Source: Pseudomonas eucalypticola
GTDB lineage: Bacteria; Pseudomonadota; Gammaproteobacteria; Pseudomonadales; Pseudomonadaceae
DNA length: 64,000 nucleotides
NCBI RefSeq assembly: GCF_013374995.1
Contig: NZ_CP056030.1
Span: forward strand, 892,501-956,500
Reading direction: 5' to 3'
Shown: piece after piece, positions 58,612 through 64,000 of the stretch
How the letters are laid out: each line of letters begins with the position of its first letter
Numbering within the stretch: position 1 is the first letter of the stretch
Notes under the pieces: model-generated
Told to the model about the DNA's origin: nothing
What the model saw: only the letters and a program-made list of their open reading frames with translations
Databases searched by the model: none
Made by a program: the position numbers and the translations under genes

Positions 58612-59441
58612 GCAACGATCCCCTTGGCGTGATTCTGGGTAGTGAGCGCATGGGCGAGGAAGTCCAGCAGCACCTGGTTGACCAGGCGCGGCGACTCCAC
58701 GGGCATCATATGCCGCTGTTCATCGAGCACTGCAACTTGCGCGCCGGGAATGCGCTCGGCCAGTTGCCGTGCCATCAGCGGCGTGGAGCCTGGGTCCAGT
58801 TCACCGGTGGCGATCAGCGTCGGCACCTGAATGTGGCCCAGGTCGTCGGCACGGTACATGTCCTGGGTGGCGAACAGCTCATAGGTGGTCAGGTAACCCT
58901 GGGGGTCATTGCTGGCCAGCGTCTGGCGGATCGCCGCGATCTGTGCCGGGTTGGCAGCCTGGTATTCGCGGCTGAACCAGCGCGACAGGGCGGCCTCGGC
59001 ATTGGCGTCGGGGCCATGCTCGGCGGCCTGGGCGGTGCGGGCGATGACGCCGGCCCGCTGTTCCGCACTGCGGTTGAACACGCTGTTGAGCACCACCAGC
59101 CCGCAGAGGCGAGTAGGGTGGTGCAAGGCGAAGGCGCGTGCCACCAGGCCGCCCATCGAGAAACCGATGACGATGGCCTGGGGTATCTGCAGGTGGTCGA
59201 GCAGTTCCAGCAACTGATCGGCATACCCGCCCAGTGACGTGCCGGGTGCCGGGCGCGGGCTGGCGCCATGGCCGAGCATGTCATAGGCGATGACGCTGTA
59301 ATACGGGGCCAGGCCAACCATCTGGCCGCCCCACATTTCTTTGTTCAGGCCCACGCCGTGGATCAGGATCACCGGGTGGCCTTGGCCGGTCGCCAGGTAA
59401 CTGGTGCCGGCCGGGGTAGTTTCAGCGGTAGGCCGAATCAT
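58608..59441 (-). CDS. Alpha/beta hydrolase
   Basis: The protein has 277 aa. The oxyanion element is LIHGVGLN, the nucleophile Ser95 lies in GFSMGG, the acid is in GELDPGSTP and the His in EQRHMMP. The start at 59441 is fixed by CAGGAG 6 nt upstream. RutD and TgnD of the uracil and trigonelline pathways are hydrolases of this fold. TgnD cleaves a formamido-methylene-succinate, so this protein may release the amine and formate. It is between the PF06684 gene and the ALDH. Confidence 0.9.
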   Translation of the reverse strand: MIRPTAETTPAGTSYLATGQGHPVILIHGVGLNKEMWGGQMVGLAPYYSVIAYDMLGHGASPRPAPGTSLGGYADQLLELLDHLQIPQAIVIGFSMGGLVARAFALHHPTRLCGLVVLNSVFNRSAEQRAGVIARTAQAAEHGPDANAEAALSRWFSREYQAANPAQIAAIRQTLASNDPQGYLTTYELFATQDMYRADDLGHIQVPTLIATGELDPGSTPLMARQLAERIPGAQVAVLDEQRHMMPVESPRLVNQVLLDFLAHALTTQNHAKGIVA

Positions 59442-59459
59442 GGAACGCTCCTGCAAGCC

Positions 59460-60050
59460 TTAGTTGTTTTTTTCTGCGGCCAGTTCTTCAAGGTCGATGT
59501 AGCGGTTGCCGATGCGCGGGTGCAGGCGGCCACCGTTGGCGGCGCCGAGTACTACCACGATCTCGTCGGCGCGCGGAGCGTCCTCGATCTGCATTTCCAG
59601 GGTGATGTAGTGCGAGCGCAGGCCCTCGTCGTCCTTGTGCATCATCGGGATCTGGATAGAAGTGCCTGGCCCGCCGCGCTTGTTGGTGAAGCTCAGGTAG
59701 CTCTTGGCCTGCACCGCTTCGCGATAGTGGTTGCCGAAGCGCAGGGTGTGGATAACCGCCGAAGCATGCTCGATCTCGCCGTCGGCACCCACTACCGCAG
59801 CCTTGCCATAGGCTTCGATCTTGTCGGCACCACCGATGGCGGCGGTCAGGCGTTCGACCATCAGTGCGCCCAGGGCAGAGCAGTTGGCCTTGATCACCGG
59901 CTTGAGGTCCTCGACGAAACCCTGGCCAACCCAAGGGTTCTTGATCACCACCGCCAGGCCGACCATGGTCACTGGCTTGTCAGTGGCCTTGCCGCCTTCG
60001 ATCAGGGTTTCCTCGGTGTAGCTCACGATCTTGCGAATTTCGAAACTCAT
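59460..60050 (-). CDS. PF06684 (DUF1185, 'amino acid synthesis') family protein
   Basis: The protein has 196 aa. KIVSYTEETLIEGGK, VVIKNPWVGQGFVEDLKP, GALMVERL and GKAAVVGADGEIEHASAVIHT are typical of this family, whose first structures showed a variant of the Bacillus chorismate mutase fold. The true activity is not known to me. Its lead position in the operon suggests a role in the ring-opened intermediate, as a hydrolase or isomerase. The ATG at 60050 has GGAGCAGG upstream. Two operators lie 43 and 115 nt further upstream. Confidence 0.88.
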   Translation of the reverse strand: MSFEIRKIVSYTEETLIEGGKATDKPVTMVGLAVVIKNPWVGQGFVEDLKPVIKANCSALGALMVERLTAAIGGADKIEAYGKAAVVGADGEIEHASAVIHTLRFGNHYREAVQAKSYLSFTNKRGGPGTSIQIPMMHKDDEGLRSHYITLEMQIEDAPRADEIVVVLGAANGGRLHPRIGNRYIDLEELAAEKNN

Positions 60051-60092
60051 GGCCTGCTCCATTCTAGAGATGGGATGGATGTTGTTGTCTGA

Positions 60093-60189
60093 TGGTATAC
60101 CATAATATTTGCGATGCAAGCCCCTTGTGCGCGACGGTGGGGCGGGTAGGCGATAAAAGGTATGTGGTATGCCAAAAGATGGCATTCCA
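60093..60189. promoter_or_regulatory. Two GntR-type operators before the DUF1185-hydrolase-ALDH operon
   Basis: The first is TGGTATACCATAATAT (60093-60108). The second is TGGTATGCCA (60165-60174), then 5 nt, then TGGCATTCCA (60180-60189), which together form a 25-bp palindrome with one mismatched pair. They lie in the 236-nt gap between the two minus-strand genes, which holds no gene. Confidence 0.82.
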
Positions 60190-60286
60190 TGGATCATAGC
60201 GTAGAAGGGGCGTGGGCGATAAGGAGCAGATGGGCGGGGTGCAGCAGCGGCCGCCTGGCGGCGTCAGGGCCGGCCGCTGCTTGGCT

Positions 60287-61501
60287 TCAGCGTTTGGCGG
60301 GAGCAATCAGGCCATTGAGGTAGTCATACAGGGCATCCGCCACCTTGATGTAGCCTTCCTTGGTGAAGTGCACCAGGTCGGGGCGGGCCAGGTCCTGGGC
60401 TTGCCAATTGACGATGGCGCAGTCACCCCCCATGAATGCCTGCCAGCTCCAATAGAGGGTACGGTTCTGCCGGGCGACGCGTTGCTGCACGTCGATCACG
60501 GGGTGCAGGCTGCGAGGCTGGCGGGCCTGGCAACTGCCGGCGCCTTTGTTCTTGATCGAGTCCGGCGCGCCGACGATCAACAGCACGGTGCCGGGCAATG
60601 CCTGGCGCAGTAGCTGAATGCGCTGGGTTTGCTGGCTTTCGTACAGGCCCACGTCCAGGTCGTCGTCGAAGGCTTCATTGGTTCCGTAGGCCAGAATCAG
60701 CAAGTCAGGCTTTAGCGCCTTAAGGGTGTCCAGCCACCCTGGTTGCCATTTGTCCACCACGCTGAACTGGGCGCCGTTGATGCCCAATGTAGAGAACACC
60801 ACGCCACTGTTGTTCTGCCCCAGGATATTCCAGCCGCCGACAGCCAGGTTCTGGCTGCTGGCGAAGGTCAGGTCCAGGGGCAGGGCCAGGTTGCCGATGG
60901 CCGGGCTCAGGCGCCATTGGCCATTGGTCAGCGGCAAGGGGCGGGCCGTCTGGGTGTAATCATCGCGGGCTTGCAGGCGGTTATTGCTGCCGGCCTGGTA
61001 CAGGGCCGAAACCTGGTAGCGCATGTCGGTGGGCGGCGTGGGGTCCAGGTGTACATGGGCGCCAGCAGTCTGTGGCAGCGACAAGTAACCCCCCAGCGGG
61101 AACTGATCGCTGTGCTGGTTGCGCGCCGAGACCAGGTTCCATTGGCTGCGAGCCGCGGTGATGCGCACCTGGTCGTAGCGCGTGCCAGGTACCGGGGTAG
61201 CAGCGATGAAGCCAATACCGCCGTTGCCATAGTCCTGCTGGAAGCGGGTGCGCAGTTCACCGGTCAACAGGTCGGCGGCAGTGTGCGAGTCACCCAACTG
61301 AACAATGGTTACCGCCGAGCGCTGGGCGTTCTTCAGTTTGTTCTGCAGCAGCCGCAGATTGGGTTCGGCGGCGGGCGGCTTGGCTACCCGCACCACTTTG
61401 GCGGGGCTTGGCGCAGTTTGCGTGGCGACGGCCGAGACCGGGCTGCAGCCGCTCAACAGCACGGCACTCAGCAGCGTCATGGGGCCAGGCAGTCGTTTCA
61501 T
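60287..61501 (-). CDS. SGNH/GDSL hydrolase-like lipoprotein
   Basis: The protein has 404 aa with a lipoprotein signal (MKRLPGPMTLLSAVLLSGC, Cys19). Motifs are VQLGDSHTAADLL (block I Ser), ILAYGTNEAFDD (block III Asn) and DLVHFTKEGY (block V with Asp and His). It probably works in the periplasm, anchored to a membrane, on an O-acetylated polymer. It is last in a three-gene minus-strand group with another SGNH protein and an MBOAT acyltransferase. Confidence 0.85.
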   Translation of the reverse strand: MKRLPGPMTLLSAVLLSGCSPVSAVATQTAPSPAKVVRVAKPPAAEPNLRLLQNKLKNAQRSAVTIVQLGDSHTAADLLTGELRTRFQQDYGNGGIGFIAATPVPGTRYDQVRITAARSQWNLVSARNQHSDQFPLGGYLSLPQTAGAHVHLDPTPPTDMRYQVSALYQAGSNNRLQARDDYTQTARPLPLTNGQWRLSPAIGNLALPLDLTFASSQNLAVGGWNILGQNNSGVVFSTLGINGAQFSVVDKWQPGWLDTLKALKPDLLILAYGTNEAFDDDLDVGLYESQQTQRIQLLRQALPGTVLLIVGAPDSIKNKGAGSCQARQPRSLHPVIDVQQRVARQNRTLYWSWQAFMGGDCAIVNWQAQDLARPDLVHFTKEGYIKVADALYDYLNGLIAPAKR

Positions 61502-62548
61502 TCAGCGCTCCGTTAGGTCGTGGTTCTGGATATTGATCAGGGACATCACCCGTTCGGCGATCAGCTTCTGGCCGGTGGTGGTGAAGTGGATACCGTCGTC
61601 CACGCGCGTCTTGACCTTCTTGCCGTCCGCACTTTCCAGGTACGGCGAGAAGCTGGTCTCGTCGTGATAGCCCAGCACGTCGTTGGCCGACAGGTACAAC
61701 TGGCCGTAGTGCTCGGCTTCGCTTTTATACAGTTCGCGCAGGTAAGCCATGGCAGTGGACAGCTTGTCCTTGCGCATGTTCGGCGGGCCCACCCAGATGA
61801 CCTGCACATTGTGTGCCCGGGCCAGGTCGAAAATGCGTTCCACCCGCTGGCGATACGAGGCCTCCCAGTCGGCGCTGTGAAAGCGCAGGAACGGCTTGCC
61901 CTTGGCCACGGGCATGTCCCACGGGTCGTTGGGGCCGAGGAACACCACGATCAGGCGGATGTTGTGGTTGGCCAGCAGGGTTTGTTCTACCGTCAGCGGC
62001 CAGTTGAAAAAGCCCGGGTAGGCAAGCCCGGTGCTCTGCTTGCTGAGGTTGATGCTGTTGATCTTGTAGCGCTTGAGCAGGGTGTTGGCCAAATGCGGTG
62101 CTACACCCTGCATCAACGAGTCGCCAACGAAAAACACCTCGTCGCTGGGGTTGAGGTTGGCGATGGTCAGCGGCGTGATCTTCAGCGGCGCAGGAGGCTC
62201 GGGCGCGGCCACGGGCGCCTGCACCGGTGTCGCTGGCACGAGGGCTTGCAATTCCGGGTCGTTGCCGGCGACCGCCGAGGCAGCTTGGTCGCTGGCCGGC
62301 GTTTCTTCCAGGCGAGCGAAGAACGCACTGCGCGCGTCGTCCATGGCGTCGGTCAACCGTGCGCCGAAGCTCCAGAGCGCGTTGTCAGCAACCCCTGGCA
62401 CGCTGCAGTCGGCGTGGTACTTCTGCTGGCAGTACAGGCGAATGGAGGTCTGGTTCAGCCACACCAGGATCAAGGCGGTTACCAGCAGACCCAGGGTTAC
62501 CTGCAAGGCCTTGATGAATTGGCTGCCCACGGTTTCAGAAGCTGGCAT
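61502..62548 (-). CDS. Membrane-anchored SGNH hydrolase (DUF459-like)
   Basis: The protein has 348 aa. An N-terminal transmembrane helix (about residues 12-30) precedes a Pro/Ala linker and a periplasmic SGNH domain: VFFVGDSLMQGVAPHL, VVFLGPNDPWDM and DDGIHFTTTGQKLIAERVM. The family acts with an AlgI-type MBOAT protein to acetylate polymers, as AlgJ/AlgX do in alginate. Its start overlaps the end of the MBOAT gene by 14 nt. The next lipoprotein gene starts directly after the stop. Confidence 0.87.
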   Translation of the reverse strand: MPASETVGSQFIKALQVTLGLLVTALILVWLNQTSIRLYCQQKYHADCSVPGVADNALWSFGARLTDAMDDARSAFFARLEETPASDQAASAVAGNDPELQALVPATPVQAPVAAPEPPAPLKITPLTIANLNPSDEVFFVGDSLMQGVAPHLANTLLKRYKINSINLSKQSTGLAYPGFFNWPLTVEQTLLANHNIRLIVVFLGPNDPWDMPVAKGKPFLRFHSADWEASYRQRVERIFDLARAHNVQVIWVGPPNMRKDKLSTAMAYLRELYKSEAEHYGQLYLSANDVLGYHDETSFSPYLESADGKKVKTRVDDGIHFTTTGQKLIAERVMSLINIQNHDLTER

Positions 62549-63938
62549 AGATGAACCCCGGCACGCCGGACGGCGACGCGAAAATGACCAAGGAAATGAA
62601 CAGGCCCAAGGGTATCGGGTACACCAGCCAGGGAATTCGCCGGCTGGCGGCGAATGCTTGGCGCAGGCTGCTGACCAGCCAGGGGTAAACGGCGATCAGG
62701 GCCAGGCACGCCAGTACGCCGACCCATGGACCTTGGGCCAGGCCGTCGAACGACAGATGGCTGAGGCCCACCAGCATGTCCTGGGTGTCTTCCAGGGTAG
62801 CGCTGCGAAAGAAGATCCAGGCGAACGCCACGTAATGGAAGGTAAGCAGGCGCGCCAGCAAGTCAGCGCCGGGCCACGTACGGGGGCTGGGAAACGCCCG
62901 GGCGTAAAGCTTGTAGGCGATCAGACCAACGCCGTGCAGAGCGCCCCAGATCAGGAAGTTGACACTGGCGCCGTGCCACAGGCCGGAGATGACCATGGCC
63001 AGGAACAGGTTCAGGTTGCCGCGCCAGTAACCTTTGCGGTTGCCGCCCAGGGGAATGTAAATGTAGTCGCGGATGAAGGTCGACAGGCTGATGTGCCAGC
63101 GGTCCCAGAATTCCTTGAGGTTGCGCGCCAGGTACGGGTAGTCGAAATTGCGTGGCAGGCGAAAGCCCAGCAGCAACGCGATGCCGGTGACCAGGTTGGT
63201 GTAGCCGCTGAAGTTGAAGTAGATCTGCAGCGAGTAGCCGTAGATGCTCAGCAGAATCTGTTCCGGCGAGAAGCCGCTGGGCGTATCGAATACCGGGTCT
63301 ACCCAGTGGTTTGCCAGCCAGGTGCTGAACAGGAACAGCTTCACCACGGCCAGGGCCACCAGCCCCAGGGCACGTTGGGGCTCGAGGACCTGACGTGGGG
63401 TGCTGGGGTTGATCTGCGGCAGCAAGTGCTCGGCGCGGTTCACGGGGCCGGCGATCAGGCTGGGAAAAAACGCCAGGTACAGGGCCAGGTCCAGAGGCGC
63501 GGCGGGCTTGAGCGTGCCGCGGTTGATGGCCATCAGATAACTGACCGAGTGGAATATATAGAACGACATCCCTACGGGCAGGAGCACTTCCCAGATAGGC
63601 AACGAACCATCAACGCCCAGCGCCTGCAAGCCTTGCTGGAAGCCGGTGGCAAAGAAGTCCTGGTACTTGAAGAAGTAGAAGCACCCCAGCACCAGGGCCA
63701 GGATGGCGCCGTAGGTGAACCGTCGCCCGGGGTAGCGCGCACTCAACTGGCCGAGCGCGAACACCGCGGCGCTGTAGCCAAGCAGCACATACAGGAACGT
63801 GAGGTTGAAGCTGGCCAGAATTGCGTAGCTGGCCGCCAGCAGCAGTACGTTTTGCACGCGCAGGCTGAAGTTGAGGCACCAGTACAGCAGGAAGAACAGA
63901 ATGAAGCACAGGCCGAATTCGATCGAGAAGTAGCTCAT
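62535..63938 (-). CDS. MBOAT family O-acyltransferase (AlgI-like)
   Basis: The protein has 467 aa and about twelve hydrophobic segments. It starts YFSIEFGLCFILFFLLYW; FHSVSYLMAINRG, NLKEFWDRWHISLSTFIRDYIYIPLGGNRKG and GLWHGASVNFLIWGALHG (with the catalytic His) are AlgI signatures. It moves acetyl groups from the cytoplasm to the periplasmic side. The ATG at 63938 is chosen over a TTG one codon upstream. The last ~60 nt of the window lie before this gene and show no other coding region. Confidence 0.92.
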   Translation of the reverse strand: MSYFSIEFGLCFILFFLLYWCLNFSLRVQNVLLLAASYAILASFNLTFLYVLLGYSAAVFALGQLSARYPGRRFTYGAILALVLGCFYFFKYQDFFATGFQQGLQALGVDGSLPIWEVLLPVGMSFYIFHSVSYLMAINRGTLKPAAPLDLALYLAFFPSLIAGPVNRAEHLLPQINPSTPRQVLEPQRALGLVALAVVKLFLFSTWLANHWVDPVFDTPSGFSPEQILLSIYGYSLQIYFNFSGYTNLVTGIALLLGFRLPRNFDYPYLARNLKEFWDRWHISLSTFIRDYIYIPLGGNRKGYWRGNLNLFLAMVISGLWHGASVNFLIWGALHGVGLIAYKLYARAFPSPRTWPGADLLARLLTFHYVAFAWIFFRSATLEDTQDMLVGLSHLSFDGLAQGPWVGVLACLALIAVYPWLVSSLRQAFAASRRIPWLVYPIPLGLFISLVIFASPSGVPGFIYASF

Positions 63939-64000
63939 CAACGTAGTCCGTTACGCTGTCTGCGGCAGCAGGGAAGGGCGCGCTGTCAGGCGCATCGCCG

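Overview
The window is chromosomal DNA of a Pseudomonas, probably of the putida/fluorescens type. This rests on the 3' end of an rrn operon with a Pseudomonas-like 5S rRNA, the recC-recB-recD gene order, high GC, Pseudomonas-style REP elements and familiar proteins (HBM-type chemoreceptor, uronate dehydrogenase, MmsA/MmsB). It is densely packed, with no phage, IS element, CRISPR array or tRNA gene seen.

Layout. 1-0.8 kb: end of 23S rRNA, 5S rRNA and rrn terminator. 0.95-10.2 kb: recCBD operon with ATGA overlaps. 10.3-14.6 kb (minus strand): polar amino-acid ABC transporter with a fused permease-ATPase, a 2OG-Fe(II) oxygenase and a TIM-barrel isomerase-like protein; substrate unknown. 15.5-19 kb: LysR regulator divergent from mmsA-mmsB (valine catabolism). 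19-24.5 kb: LysR/TauE pair, ABM monooxygenase, mdaB, a LysR gene broken by one amber codon, and ggt. 24.7-27.6 kb: two tandem paralogous lipoproteins. 27.6-29.6 kb: HBM chemoreceptor. 29.7-43.5 kb: a complete N-methylglutamate (NMG) pathway for methylamine use: mgdABCD, folD and purU on the minus strand, an XRE-cupin regulator, then gmaS, mgsABC and an ammonium transporter on the plus strand. 43.6-46 kb: divergent udh and hexuronate-type MFS transporter. 46.1-60.2 kb: a catabolic island with a luciferase-like monooxygenase, two flavin reductases, an NCS1 permease, a PotABCD-type ABC importer, a RibB-like protein, DUF1330, Nudix, FCD-type GntR, aldehyde dehydrogenase, alpha/beta hydrolase and a PF06684 (DUF1185) protein. 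60.3-63.9 kb: two SGNH proteins and an MBOAT acyltransferase, probably for O-acetylation of an exported polymer.

Main result. The 46-60 kb island looks like one regulon. A palindrome with core TGGTATACCA (variants TGGAATACCA, TGGTATGCCA), often within a longer 25-bp palindrome, occurs in all four intergenic regions that drive its operons (47.2/47.8, 53.5, 54.8 and 60.1 kb). This kind of site suits the GntR regulator encoded inside the island. The enzyme set (two-component flavin monooxygenase, ALDH, alpha/beta hydrolase) is the one known for direct oxidative ring cleavage of pyridinium compounds such as trigonelline (Tgn pathway), and is analogous to the Rut uracil pathway. Trigonelline cleavage releases methylamine and formate, and the NMG operons a few kb away would use the methylamine. 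I infer that the window may hold a complete route for an N-methylated N-heterocycle. The substrate is not proven by the sequence.
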